From: Hydractinia symbiolongicarpus
Lineage: Eukaryota; Cnidaria; Hydrozoa; Anthoathecata; Hydractiniidae
Reading direction: 5' to 3'
Assembly: GCF_029227915.1 (NCBI RefSeq)
Contig: NC_079883.1
Location: 4,154,001 to 4,218,000, forward strand
Length of the DNA stretch: 64,000 bases
In this document: positions 51,918 through 63,770 of the stretch, one piece after another
Numbering within the stretch: position 1 is the first letter of the stretch
Layout: each line of letters begins with the position of its first letter
Notes under the pieces: generated by a model
Told to the model about the DNA's origin: nothing
The model's database searches: none
Seen by the model: the letters and a program-made list of their open reading frames with translations, nothing else
Program-made: the position numbers and the translations under genes

Positions 51918-52840
51918 AGTTCGTGTCGGGTTGTCAAATAGCATTTCCTAAATCTTTGAATCCGGGGTCTCTGCATCCTCAGCGGCCAATATCAAATATC
52001 GCCGCTATTAAATTCTTCTCGCCCTGGTAACGAGGTTGTCAAAACAAAATAAAAGTAAGGTACCCCCGTATGTTAATGTGGGTACACTAACAAACAAGTT
52101 CTTCATTTTATCAGCGTTCACTTGAAGTACACCGACTAGAGCTCATTTTAAAAAATGAATAAATATGGCCGGGGGTTAAGATAGGCGCGGGGGCGAGGGT
52201 AAAAAATTAAAGAAAAACAGTCTAATAAAAATAAAATGTATTCATAGTAAAAACGAGTGGGCTACCAACCTTACCAAATTTTGGATAATTTGGATAATTG
52301 GGATAATTTTTTTCATATCAACAGGCCAGCGAGGCTAAGTGTAGAGGCGTGACGTCACATCAACACCAAAACTATTTTAACCGGGAATTAATGATTTTCT
52401 GCTAATTTTTTAAAACCTGCTTAAATCAAAGTATTCAGTATTACATTATCCTAACAGCGCTGCCACTGTAAAGTCAAATTTGAGTACTTTTGATGATAAT
52501 TTTTAAGCTTTTTTGAGAAGACGACGATATTTTCATTAAAAAAATTGAGGACATTTTTATATTTTGCCAAATAAATTAAGAATATTTTAGAACATTTTAA
52601 AGGTAGCGTCACAAGTGAAGAACAAATTGTTTTTGATTCCATGTAGCATTTCTCTGGAAATAAAAACATGTGACAAACAATATAGTTGTGTAAAACGAAA
52701 ATTGAGAAGATTCGAGGAAAAAGCTTTTAAAAATTATACTTTGGGGAGAGATTTGAGAAGACTTTTCAAAGTTGAGGAGAATGGAGAAGTTTTAAGAAGG
52801 CGAGACAACGCTGTATTACAGATAAACTTTTACTTTATAA
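51918..52840. other. Flank between retrotransposon and second piggyBac-like MITE
   Basis: The 5' LTR of the retrotransposon should begin here but no repeat of the 3' side was recognised. A half MITE end (CCCTGGTAACGAGGTTG, 52022-52038) belongs to the 41108 family. No host gene. Confidence 0.45.
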
Positions 52841-53426
52841 CCCTAGTCGGTCCGGTTTTTTGACCGGTGCAGGGCGGATCCCCCCCCTCTCAATAACTTT
52901 CAATAGACTAGCCCAAATTGACTTAAATTTGGTATACTTACAGTACGTCATGAAAGAAGCAAATTGGCAACAATAAATTTGTGCTTATGCCAGCACTTTT
53001 CTTCGAAATACTTGATTAAAATTTAACTACTTAAATTCTAAAGCGAATTCCGTATGAAGTTAAATAAAAGATACTTAACATATTATCCGGTTTTTACATA
53101 GTTGGTATATAAAAGGCCAGACATCGGATTAATCACGTGTCCAAAATTTACAGAAAGATTCCCTCAATGAGATAAAGATGTGTTGTAAGCTTCAACTTCT
53201 TATTATATTTTCTCGATTATAAGAATTTCATAGAGATATTTAGGAGTAGTTTGGAGTAATAGCCAATATTCACAGCTCTGAGGGGTATGGGACCTTATAA
53301 TTTGGCATGTAGGTGTAGATAAATATTAAAACTCAGGAAGTATGATAATCATGCAGTCGAGCAACAAAATTTTTTTTAAATAAAACAGAAGTGAGGGGAG
53401 GAGGGACAAATCCGGACCAAATAGGG
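52841..53426. mobile_element. piggyBac-like MITE, 586 bp, second copy
   Basis: CCCTAGTCGGTCCGG at the left and CCGGACCAAATAGGG at the right; the interior (CTCAATAACTTTCAATAG, GTACGTCATGAAAG and the CATAGAGAT block) follows the 51079 copy. Flanking 4-mers are ATAA on both sides (52837-52840, 53427-53430), not TTAA. Confidence 0.75.
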
Positions 53427-56400
53427 ATAAGGCGGCTACTTTATTCTAAGTGAAGAATGCTACGATCGAAATCAGTCTTCGTCAGTGCATATTTCAAATG
53501 AAATCTAGTTCGACCCTCCCTTATCAAGCATAGAGGTCAATCCCTCGTTGCTTTTCGATGTATGGAAAGCTGTCGAGTATAAGTTTGAGGCTTTCTCTAA
53601 GGTATAAGCGTGAAGCTGTTGAAAAGGCGCTCTGGCGACTTGTTCATGAGAAGTATAAAATACGGTTGGGTGATGCTGGCATTAACCTCGAGGGTGTGGA
53701 CAGATCTGTCCATAGCCAACTAGACACGGTTTTACTGACAGAGCCTGGTCTATGTAGCTTCCTTCTAAGATGTGGTAGAGAAGAAGAAGACCCTTTTACG
53801 GATTAGGTGCGAAATAGTCAAGAAAAGAGACGAAGCTATTACAATCCTCCAACAGCGACATGTTCCAAGTTGAGACAACATTGACAACATTTTGATCGCG
53901 ATCAATAAACATAACGGGATAAATATGTGTATTATGATAAGATGTCAAGAAAGTGGTTAGTGAGAGAAAGTATCCAGACATGCGTATTCTAGGTGAGTGC
54001 GATGACCCAAACGTCGTTCATAGTTGAGGTAGATTAAAGCCAATGTGCTTCGACCTGAACATTATCACCGCAATCACCTTCGTTTAAATAGTGAGTAACG
54101 CAAAGAGTTTGAGAGCATATATGGTATGTCGAAAGCTGCGCGTTTTGTGAGTTTTTGTGATACACAAAGTCATCGTCAATGTGAACAAATAATTGACGAT
54201 AAATGGCCATTCAATGACTTTATTATATCGTAGTCAGCAAGTACTTTGATGGCTTTTCATCCAGTCCATAAGTGCTTAGGTTGGTAGAAGATATTACTCA
54301 GCTGCTTTGCTTCCTGTTTAGATACCGTATTCGACACTGTTTTCGTTGCAGTACTCATTTATTACTACGAAAAAGATGTGTTTATACATATTTTTTAAAA
54401 AACCCACAAAATTTTGAATTGTCAATAGTTTTTTCATTTGTCAATTGTTTTTCCAACAATAAAAAAGGACAATGAGGACTATAAAAATCGTTAGTCGCAC
54501 GTACTTAGGTTTTAGCTTCTGGTTTTCATAGCACTCGCGAGGGCAAAAACTGACCTCTGTTCTACGCTTTCATTATTAGGCATATTAAGTCACACCTTTC
54601 GGAGTTTTAAAAAGTAACAGAAGAAAAGCTTGTAGTTGCAATGAAGATTGTTTTTCTTTGAAAGTGAGACAGGAAATAAGAATTCAATGTCCTTTCATTA
54701 CGCCAAAGCAGCCTCCTTACACTTTAGCTAATGATTTTTTGTATGTGTATTTAAACGTTAGAACATTCTGCAAGAAAAAAAATCAACGATTATGATTTTT
54801 TTTAATCCCTCCGAAATCTAGATTATTCTTTATCTGCAAATTTGAAATTTTAAAAACCTTCAAAACCTTTTATTCTAATAAGTCTAGATATTAAAGTATT
54901 TCGACATTTCACCACGGTCCAATCTTTTTCTTTGAAATAAGTTTTTAAAGTCAACCTTGTTGAGACTCTCTTATGAATGATAATAAATTATTTTTGACAG
55001 TTCTGTCGATTGTTGCAATAACCTGTCCTCATCCCACTTACCTAACGGGTCTGTTTTTCTTGTAGCAGTTTATTCACAGCAACCTCGTTCCCAGGGGTTC
55101 TTGCCTTTCTGAAATCGAGACCGGCGGCCGTCAAGTAACAAACCGTGGGGACGAGGATGTATTTACAGATCTTTTTGCAAAACGTTAATATTCTTTCGCA
55201 AGAAATAAAATTACTCTACCTTGTATTAGTTCTGTTTATCTGTGTATTAACGCATAAGTTTGCTTCGACAGTTTTCAGTGTTGATACGTTAAAAAAGATT
55301 AGAATTAATTTGCAGCAGTAAGTTTCCTGCAGAATTTTATAGTTGTTAAAAGAATCATTCTTAACCCTTAAACGAAACAAGCAATAGCACATTATGGGTG
55401 GAAAAGACTATTATTTTATGTCGCCATCGGTTTAGAATGTCATCGCCTTTGTTCCACATTTTAAAAACGGAGCGTTATGTCTTAATTATACAACTTGCAT
55501 TATTCAATAAAATAATATTTTTAATTTATTGACAGAAAGCAATTCCCGTATATACCGGTTAAACCCTGGAGTTACTCCAAGGTTACACAAAGAAGAGAAA
55601 AAAAAACGAAAAGAAATAGTGATTTTGCATTCCCTTAATCAGAGAACTTTCGCGAATTTTGTAATCCTTTTAAAATTTCACAAAATTTTTATTTGGCACA
55701 GACTGTTAAAAAAAGTCCGGATTTAATTGCATTTAAAATTACTTGCTAAATTTCTTTTAAAACCCGAAATGATATTTGTACATTACTTAAAAAAAATTTA
55801 GAAATGTTCACAATTGTCTATCACTATAGGTCACTTTTTCTATAAGAAAACCCAAAAAAAAAAAAATTTGCTGCATTGCTTATTCAGAATGTTTCGTATC
55901 AAACGTAAGCTTTTTTTCTAATAAACTAATTTTCTAACCAAATCATAAAACGTGAAATTTTTTTAATTTGTGTAATCGCGAAAGTTTAGTCATAGTTGAT
56001 AGACATAATATTAACCATGGTTTATGAGAAAATATCGCAAATTTATGAACTAAATTTATGAAAAGTTTTTCCGATTAAATTCTATTATTCTGTATTTATC
56101 TCATGTCCCAACATTAATTCTAAGAAAGCAAAAAATAAGTTTCGTCATTATCTTTCTCAAAGTTAGCGATCCTAGCTTTTTAACTCATTGTCGTAGTTTG
56201 ATAGTTGTACCCATCAATCTCGTCCCCATTGCTTTAAAAATCCTGGGCACAAGATTGTATCCTGTGATGATACACGAGACTCATGCTGAGGAAGTTATTG
56301 AGCAAAACATTTATTTATGCGGCAAACCTTAGTGTCGTTAACACTGTTGCGCAGATGATGAGTAAATGTTTGCAATTAAATTACATGCTCTATTGGTCAA

Positions 56401-56463
56401 ATTAATTGTTACCTCTTTCTTATACGTACCTTACAAAAAGAAAATCAAAAGGTGATTCTTAAA
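53427..56463. other. Gene-poor stretch before the exchanger gene
   Basis: An open frame at 53558-53806 (82 residues, basic N-terminal half, ending D-P-F-T-D) has no family match I can name. It otherwise contains the MITE at 55080 and a diverged relative at 56214-56262. No introns or motifs recognised. Confidence 0.4.
55080..55156. mobile_element. CAACCTCGTTCCC-type MITE
   Basis: Begins CAACCTCGTTCCCAGGGG and ends GTGGGGACGAGGATG. Near-identical 9-mers TATTCACAG / TATTTACAG flank it, in line with the 9-11 bp duplication at 41108. Confidence 0.6.
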
Positions 56464-58203
56464 ATGGCGATGTTTCATATGCTAAACGCTGGTTTTTATA
56501 TGCTTTCCATCCTTTCGTTATGTTATTCATTCGACTTAATCGACGACATGTCGGTATCTTTAGAAGGACAAAAAGAAGAAGAAATCTCGTCAAGCCATAA
56601 AACAGACAGTTTGAGTATGCTAATCTTGATTTCTCTTCTCATCGCAACAGTTCTAGTCATATGGTTGTTTAAACTTCGAAAGTTCAGTGTTTTTCATGAA
56701 ACTGGAGTTGCCATGTTGTTTGGTATCATTGTTGGAGGAATCATTCACTTGTCGGAAGATCAAGATGGCGTAGAAAAAGCAGTCGCTATTGGAAATTGCG
56801 AAAATTTAACCACAGCGCCAAGAAATGTTTGGATGAAAATCAACGGGACGGATTATTCTTATCTTTTAGGCGGTATTGTACAACACACAACGAACAATAG
56901 GAACGAAGGAAACGAGCTCGAAGATAAATCTTCATTTAATCCAGAAATATTTTTCTATGTACTCCTCCCACCTATCATATTCTTCGGAGGTTACAGTCTA
57001 AAAAGAAGATACTTTTTTCGAAATCTTGGAGCAATCTGCATGTATGCTTTTATAGGAACAAGTATCTCATGTTTAATCGTAGGGACATCTACTTACTATT
57101 TCAATCGACTAACGGGCGTCACAGCAACGTTTGATTTTACAGAATGTTTGTTATTTGGCGCAATGATATCGGCCACAGACCCAGTTACAGTACTAGCAAT
57201 TTTCCACGACCTTCATGTTGATGTAGATTTATATGCATTAATATTTGGAGAGAGTGTGTTAAATGACGCAGTTGCAATTGTCTTGTATCGTGCGATAGAG
57301 GCATACTTAGCGTATAATCCGTATGAAGCACGCCAGTTTAACGTTTATTCTTTCTTATCAGCGATGGGAGATTTTGTGTCAATATTTGTTGGCTCGTTGT
57401 TCATTGGCGTTTCAATGGCTTGTATAACAGCACTGTTAACAAAGCTAACCAAAATTGGAATGTTTCCTATTTTAGAAACAGCCCTGTTCTTCTTGATGTC
57501 TTACTCAACATTTTTAGCGGCTGAAGTTGCAAGTTGGTCTGGAATAGTAGCTGTATTATTTTGTGGCATCGCTCAAAAACATTATACGTATAAAAACTTA
57601 ACACCTGAATCCGCAATACGGACTACTCAAACCTTTGAATTGTTAAACTTTTTAGCTGAAAACTTTATCTTCTCCTATATAGGGCTTTCATTTTGTTTAT
57701 TTAATTATCACCAATGGAATTTTGGTTTCATCGCTGTTGCATTTGTCGCAACACAAGTAGGAAGAATGATGAATGTATATCCATTATCAGCGCTACTTAA
57801 TTTGGGACGTATTAGGAAGATACCATATAAACACCAAAACATGATGTCATTTGCAGGTCTTAGAGGCGCCATTGCGTTTTCTTTAGCTATTCGGAATACA
57901 GTATCAGTTCCTCGACAGATGATGCTGACAGCTACACTTATGATAGTTCTTATTTCAGTTGTACTTCAAGGAGGCCTTACGCTACCTTTTGCAAAGCTAA
58001 TTAGCTTAGAAACTGGCGTTGATGAAGTTGAAGAAGAGTTCAAAGCAAAAAGACTGAGTCTTATAGATCTAAACGATCCAGGAAATTCACCTGAAGATAT
58101 GGAAGAAAAAAGAAAATATGAAAAATCTTGGCTGGTCCGCACATTTAGTTCATTTGACAACAAATACTTAAAACCCGTCCTCACTGATGAATACATTGAT
58201 TGA
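56464..58203 (+). CDS. Sodium/proton exchanger, endosomal NHE6/7/9 type, intronless
   Basis: 579 residues from ATG at 56464 (aaaATGG); the frame also extends to a GTG at 56452, which is not a credible start. A signal-anchor-like N-terminus, then about 12 membrane helices. Family motifs: V-F-H-E-T-G-V-A-M-L-F-G (76-87), F-F-Y-V-L-L-P-P-I-I-F (163-173), S-A-T-D-P-V-T-V (236-243), G-E-S-V-L-N-D-A-V (262-270) with the ion-binding N-D pair, G-R-M-M-N-V-Y-P-L (433-441) and F-A-G-L-R-G-A-I-A-F (463-472). The wording of these and the closing F-D-N-K-Y-L-K-P-V-L-T are those of SLC9A6/A7/A9, which exchange luminal protons for Na+/K+ in endosomes and Golgi. The tail is short (family 645-725). The complete absence of introns is unusual for this gene. 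Convergent with the small gene at 58394. Confidence 0.95.
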   Translation: MAMFHMLNAGFYMLSILSLCYSFDLIDDMSVSLEGQKEEEISSSHKTDSLSMLILISLLIATVLVIWLFKLRKFSVFHETGVAMLFGIIVGGIIHLSEDQDGVEKAVAIGNCENLTTAPRNVWMKINGTDYSYLLGGIVQHTTNNRNEGNELEDKSSFNPEIFFYVLLPPIIFFGGYSLKRRYFFRNLGAICMYAFIGTSISCLIVGTSTYYFNRLTGVTATFDFTECLLFGAMISATDPVTVLAIFHDLHVDVDLYALIFGESVLNDAVAIVLYRAIEAYLAYNPYEARQFNVYSFLSAMGDFVSIFVGSLFIGVSMACITALLTKLTKIGMFPILETALFFLMSYSTFLAAEVASWSGIVAVLFCGIAQKHYTYKNLTPESAIRTTQTFELLNFLAENFIFSYIGLSFCLFNYHQWNFGFIAVAFVATQVGRMMNVYPLSALLNLGRIRKIPYKHQNMMSFAGLRGAIAFSLAIRNTVSVPRQMMLTATLMIVLISVVLQGGLTLPFAKLISLETGVDEVEEEFKAKRLSLIDLNDPGNSPEDMEEKRKYEKSWLVRTFSSFDNKYLKPVLTDEYID

Positions 58204-58320
58204 TGAACGTGCACTTTAAAAAAATTTAACTATGTATAGAAAAATATAGCTATTAGCAATGTTAAAATGATTTTATACAATTATCGATAAAAAAATAGTT
58301 ACAAGCCATTCTCTTTAATT

Positions 58321-58337
58321 AAATAAAAGTTTTATTT
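58321..58337. terminator. Palindromic bidirectional poly(A) signal
   Basis: AAATAAAAGTTTTATTT reads AATAAA on both strands (58322-58327 plus; 58336-58331 minus). It lies 118 bases after the exchanger stop and 57 bases after the stop of the minus-strand gene, so it can serve both. Confidence 0.65.
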
Positions 58338-58393
58338 CATAGTATTGGTCATTTATATCTATATAACCATAATCGCGTTGTTTGAAATTCTTT

Positions 58394-59121
58394 TCACTCA
58401 GCCTTTTCAGTTGTCAGCTTTTTTACAATGAAGCTAAGGGGATCAGTTGGTCTGTCGATTGCAATGCTGGCAGTCAGCGACTATTAAATATAATATGCAT
58501 ATAAATATATTAGCGTATTGACAGTTCTACCGCAAAAGAGCCTAGTAATATTAAATGGAAGCTACAAAACAACACAAAATACAGCCTACTCATGTTTTTA
58601 TAAGCCACCCCATTTTTTAAGTAAGGCTTTTTTCACTTAATGATGCTGGAGCATAATATGTGCTGATAAAACGCTTAGGAACTTAAGAACTGAAAAATGT
58701 GCATAAACGTTAAGAAAAATATTGTATTGGTATTTTTTGCAAACTAAAATAAGTCAATAGCTAATTTCCACAGTCGTAGTTAAATATCGCTTAGCTAGCC
58801 ATATATATTATTCACAATGAAATATAGTTTGCAGATTATTATACCGTTGTTAATTATACCATTCAAGACTTTAGTACCAACTCCTAATTAGATGATTTCT
58901 ACCTAACACTACACTGAGTGTTCATGAAATCAACCCTCTTCTGTCAAATCTCCCATAAAATTTTGTTGAGAAATAAATCTTGCAAGAGAAAGATTTACCT
59001 GCATAAGGTATACAATGTTTTCTTTTTCAATATATTCCCATGCTTCCTTATAGGGGTCTTCTGTGTTTAAATCAGCAAATGATAGGTTTTTTCTTTCACC
59101 GGAGTCTGGTTGTTGAGCCAT
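58394..59121 (-). CDS. Small RIIa/DPY-30-like docking-domain protein, two exons
   Basis: Exon 1 59121-58999 (ATG; donor CAG|GTAAAT), exon 2 58480-58394 (acceptor TTTAATAG; stop TGA), phase 0, 69 residues in all. The joined protein has an A-W-E-Y-I-E-K-E-N-I-V-Y-L-M-Q helix followed by A-S-I-A-I-D-R-P-T-D-P-L-S-F-I-V-K-K-L. A Y-L-x-x-x-x-I-x-x-L-(M/L)-x-x-L helix plus R-P-x-D-P-L-x-F-(I/L) is the pattern of RIIa/DPY-30-type dimerisation-docking segments, as in RIIAD1, EFCAB10 and the N-termini of some adenylate kinases, often in cilia and flagella. It ends right after this motif, so it is either a stand-alone docking protein or the short form of a longer one. AATAAA follows at 58336. Confidence 0.65.
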
Positions 59122-59653
59122 GTTTGTTTACATTTTGAGCAGCTCACCGTAAATTTAAACTGCATCTATTGAACTGAGTAGGTAGAACGCGGACCGTATA
59201 TGCGAAAAAAATAACGATATCTGTAACCAATGTACATTACTTTTTTAAAAAAATTGTTATTTGAGGAATCATTATAGTTATACTAAGTTTAGATATCAAT
59301 ATTATGAGCAACAAAGTTTCTTCGATAAAGAGGTTATAGCAGTTTTTTTTTACAAAATTATTTCGGGCCACGTCAGCTGACTTTATTACGTCATATGGGC
59401 CATTTTTACTAATTTCTTTCGTAAACTTCTGTTACAGCTCTTTACATTGCATAATTCAATTCAAATTGATAAAAGAGACTGAGTCTCGAGTTGTTTTTAA
59501 AAGCCGAATTTGCAATATTTCTTTCGATTGCCCTGCCAGCCAAGACGAGCGTACCACGACGAACATAAAGAAATAAGGCGTTTACTCGCCTGTATAACTG
59601 CAATTGCTGGCCAATTTGATATATAGATTGAGTTTAACACTGTCAAGTCAAAA
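59122..59653. other. Divergent intergenic region
   Basis: Between the docking-domain gene (minus) and the possible Rab1 first exon (plus). It should carry both promoters; no specific element recognised. Confidence 0.4.
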
Positions 59654-59667
59654 ATGAATCCAGAATA
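59654..59667 (+). CDS. Possible first coding exon of Rab1
   Basis: ATGAATCCAGAATA followed directly by GTAAGT encodes M-N-P-E-Y with an intron in phase 2. Rab1 proteins start (MSS)[22 protein letters not shown], and the intron would fall within the Tyr codon. The next exon with the GDSGVGKS P-loop was not found up to the window end, so the intron would exceed 4 kb. Weak because only five residues support it. Confidence 0.3.
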
Positions 59668-62549
59668 GTAAGTTAATGATCCTAAGTAATTAACCTTCTT
59701 TCAAGTTTTTCTGTAATAAAACCATGGCTACTTTAGGTGAGATTTGTTCTCATCATGATAAAAGAGATTATAAGATGTTTCTAACTAATGGTGTCACAAC
59801 TTCAAATCACCAACGACTGGAAAAAACAATACTTGATTCCTTAGGCATCATAAAAATGGTCCAATAGATGCAAATTAACGTTACATAGGGGTCCTACTTT
59901 GTGCATTTAGAAACAATTTCAAAGTCACCAGTTACCATATATGGTGGGTCTGGGTTTTGGTTTGTCTTGCTTTGAAAGACAATTGTGGGGAATATTAATC
60001 ATTACTGATTATTAGTTACAATTATAAAAGTTTCATAAAGAGGTTTTAATGTTCACATTTTGACTGGATTCTCTTACTGTGAGGGGGGAGATACGAAAAG
60101 TCGACAATATAATTCATACAAATAGTATGAGCATTATAAACAATGCACCATAATAAAACTTGTCTATCGTGATGCAGTGTTGTTCATGACAGTCTAGGAA
60201 AACTGGTTAAGCAAACACTGCTGATTTGATGTACTTCTCCTTATCAGCAAAATAATAAAGTCTAATTTGGGTAAAGACCACCTAATACATAATCATACAT
60301 AATCATTGATTAAACCAACATAAAGTCGAAACCGACACTTTGTTACAGTTGTACAAGGAGATATGGATGAGGAGCCATTTGTTTCAAAATGGTAAGTTCT
60401 GTCAGTGTCGATGTTAGTAAGCAACCATTTTATAATGCATTCAAATTTGGCTAAAGAATCCTACTTTGGAGAATAAGGTAATTCTCTTTCTGTCATCTTC
60501 AAATCTTTAAAATGAAACCACTTTAAAAGAACAAAAGAATATATACTGAGATGAAAATGTTAAGAAGCTACTTGTATGCAAATCAAATTGCCATCCTGAA
60601 TAAGAGCTCCCGCACAAAACAGCAAACATCAAAGTAATTTTGACATCATTGCATTGCTTGTCTGTGAAATGATCAGATTTTTAATAGGGGCCTTTTTTTA
60701 TATAAAGCAACAAAGTCTGTAGACCTTGGATTTGTTGCTCTATCTAAAATTGATGATAGCTTTTTGAGACTTTTATACTTACCTTTTATATATACTTAGC
60801 TTTTTTTTAAGCAACTTGCTTAAACGAAAAGCTAAGTATAGTGGCTGTAAAACCCCTATCGTTTGGCCCATACTACTAAAAGTTGTGGACCTAAAACAAG
60901 ATAATAAAAATTAACTCAAAAACATAAATAATAAAACGACTCATTGAAGGAGTTAGAAGATTGTTTTATGATACCAAAATAATCAAGCACTGTAACACAT
61001 TTTTCTAAATTGTGTAATTATAGACCCTGCATCATTTACAAAAGTTACTTAAACAATTCTGTCTCGGTTATAATCCAAAAATTGACCTGGATTGTCAAAA
61101 TTAATTGATTCTAAATGGTTGTCAGCTACATTTTACTCCTAATTTAAAGAATTATCTGTGCATGCTTAGCAGTTCCTCAAAATGCCATACCTCTTACATA
61201 AATAGACCAAGACAGTAATGGGGCGAGACCATTTCAAACATTTTTTTTTTGAATAAAGGCATCTTTTGGTCCTGTAATTAAAATATAGTTGCGTGTGGGT
61301 AGTTTAGATTTTGAACATATGTTAGTGAAAAATGCTACTAGCTGCATGGAATAATTTGAATTTTTTTTTTATTATTTTTTTTTCGATTTTTCATATTTTG
61401 CCACATATGGGAAGGAATCCCATTAACATGTTATTATTGAAAAAAAGTAATTTCAAGGACAAATCATAATGCTACATGCATGTGCTGTTAATATTATTGG
61501 AATTTCATCTAAAGCCTATAACATTGATGGTAAAACTTGTAAAGCAAATTAACAAGGAGAATCTGTGAAAGGAAGCATATTTATAGTAATAATGTTTTAC
61601 CTTAAAAACATTTTCTTGTCTCTACTTTTTTATACTAATACTTTTAATGCTCAATCAAACTTATTTTAAAATCACTTCTTTGTTAAAATTAAATTTGAAT
61701 ATTGAAATATGTAAATCCTTTTAATCTTACTTCTGGTAGAAAATGTGTATTCAAAGAGCGGTTTGTGTCTGTTGTATACTTAATCGAAACAAATTAGTTT
61801 ATGCAAGTGGTAAATACCAAAAATATAGTCGTTTTACAGCAGCTATAATATTTAGAATTGGTATAAAAAGATAAAAAAAAAATGATTTTTACAATATTTA
61901 CGCCGTGAATCAGGCGTTTTAAATCTATGCTCCATACAATTTTTAAAACAAATCAATTATGGCAAAATTTTTACCTAACTCTAATTTCGCAAAAGTTAGA
62001 CTCTGCAAGTAAAATATTTTGCAGAATTGTGAAGCGGTACGAGTACGCTTTCGAGGCAACATCGAACTCGTGGGGTTGTTTTAACTCATGAACCCCAAAC
62101 TCGAGACAGTGCAACAAAAATTGCTGCATACAAATTACCAGCTTTTAACTTCCTCAAATTCCAATTTAAGAAATTCTTCTTTCAATAAACTTATAATGAT
62201 AAAATTCATAAAAAACACAAGAATTAATTTAGTTGAAATTTGTTAACAATATTCAATTTATTTGAGCACAGCACAAGTACAGACAAACCTATTGAGCAAG
62301 ATTTAAAAAAAATGTTAAAATTTATAAATAAACAGTTGTAATTTTATGATTTTGGACGAAACATATGGAAATAATAACGTTTGGAAGGCATTGTTTTTCC
62401 TACAGAAGCATTTCCTTTCCTTTATGGCTCTGAGTTTAAATTGTGTTGGTGCATTGCGTGAAAAAAAAATTGTAAACTGTTCTTTTGCTCACATTATATA
62501 ATTCCTGCCTTTGTGGATGTGTGCTTTTGTGTTTCCACATGTCTCCTAA
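59668..62549. other. Gene-poor stretch
   Basis: Almost without open frames over 60 codons. A short splice-bordered piece at 60353-60390 (TTACAG / GTAAGT) could be an exon but gives no clear frame. No repeats of note apart from A/T runs. Confidence 0.45.
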
Positions 62550-63770
62550 GCAACAGCTTCTGGAAAAGTATTTAGGAAAGAGAAAGAATCTCTATTTTGC
62601 CTTTGTAGATTTAGAGAAAGGTTTTTGCTAGAGTGCCATGTAACGTTATTTGGTGAGCTATGAGAAAATTGGGTGTGGATAAGTGGCTAGTTATGATGGG
62701 TCCATGTACAGCAATGCTAAAAGTCGTGTCAGGATTAAAAATTCACTTAGTGATGAATTTAGTATAAATGTTAGTATACATTAGGGTTCTGTACTTATCT
62801 GTTGTTTGTTATAGTCTTAAAAGCGCTGTTCATGGAGTTCGGAACAGGTTATCCATTGGGAATTATTGTATGGGGATGATTTGGTTCTTATGGCGGAGTC
62901 GATAAAATAATTAGTATTAGAAGTGCCAGAAAGGACTGGAAGAGAGAGTGTTAGAGAATACAACAACATCTAAAGTCATGATTAGTAGTTTTGAAGTCAA
63001 GTATGACCTTGTAGTTGAAAATTGGCCCTGTGGAGTTTGCAGAAAAGGGGTTGGTAGTAACTCATTTTTTTGTCAGACTTTTAAGCATTTGGCACATATA
63101 AGAAGTGCAGTGGTATTGGAGGAAGGTTAAGAGCTGACATTCAGTTTTTATGCAGGTGTTGCAAAGGTGAGATTAAAAACAGTAAAGTATTTTCAGCTTT
63201 AATCATGTCCAACAGTGGCTCGTTAGAGAACTTACGTTACTTAGATGATATGTTGGGTAGTGAAGGGAGTGTTAGAAGAAGTGCTGCTTGTAGGATAGGT
63301 TCTACTTGAAAAAAGTGCAGAGAGTTACTTCCTTTGTCAATCGGGGTAAAAAGGTAGTTGTATGAGGCCTGTGTAAGAAGTGTTATGCTGTACGGTAGTG
63401 AGACATAGCAGTAAAGCATGAAGATCTTGACAGTTTAGAAAGGAATGATATGAGAATGGTTAGGTGGATGTCTAATGCCAGTCTGAGAGACAGAAAGAGT
63501 TCAGATAAGCTAAGAAGCAGGCTATGTATTTGTAGCATTAAAGATGTTATCAAGATCAGAAGATTGAGTTGGTTGGGACCCTTAGAAATAATGGAGGACA
63601 ATTGGGTAAGAAAGTGTAGAGACTTTTTGTTTCTGGGGTAAACCCCAGAAGTAAACCGAGAAAGACTTGGCAGAAGGTAATAAGGACAGACTTGATGCAG
63701 AGGAACTTGAGTTTAGGTCTTTACCCCAAGAACTAGAATTGAATGCTTTGTCTTTTTAATAAAGAAGCAT
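62550..63770 (+). pseudogene. Decayed LINE reverse transcriptase, copy 2
   Basis: Broken plus frames give A-F-V-D-L-E-K-G-F, M-R-K-L-G-V-D-K-W-L, V-H-Q-G-S-V-L and L-L-Y-G-D-D-L-V-L-M-A-E-S (the catalytic Y-x-D-D box as Y-G-D-D), then W-P-C-G-V-C-R-K-G-V-G-S-N-S (zinc motif), L-G-S-E-G-S-V-R-R-S and a closing R-R-L-S-W-L-G segment. This order is that of a common non-LTR retrotransposon ORF2. Many stops and frameshifts, so dead. A poorer copy is at 25550. The 3' part lies near 63770 with no clear tail. Confidence 0.75.

Noticed and set aside
56452-56463. Exchanger start at GTG 56452
   Set aside because: Eukaryotic initiation at GTG is unlikely; an ATG with good context follows 12 bases later.
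58930-59121. 63-codon single-exon gene
   Set aside because: The frame beyond 58999 reads through a GTAAAT donor; splicing to 58480 gives the conserved motif instead.
60353-60390. Second Rab1 exon
   Set aside because: Splice-like borders, but no frame gives DYLFKLLL and the phase-2 join produces a stop.
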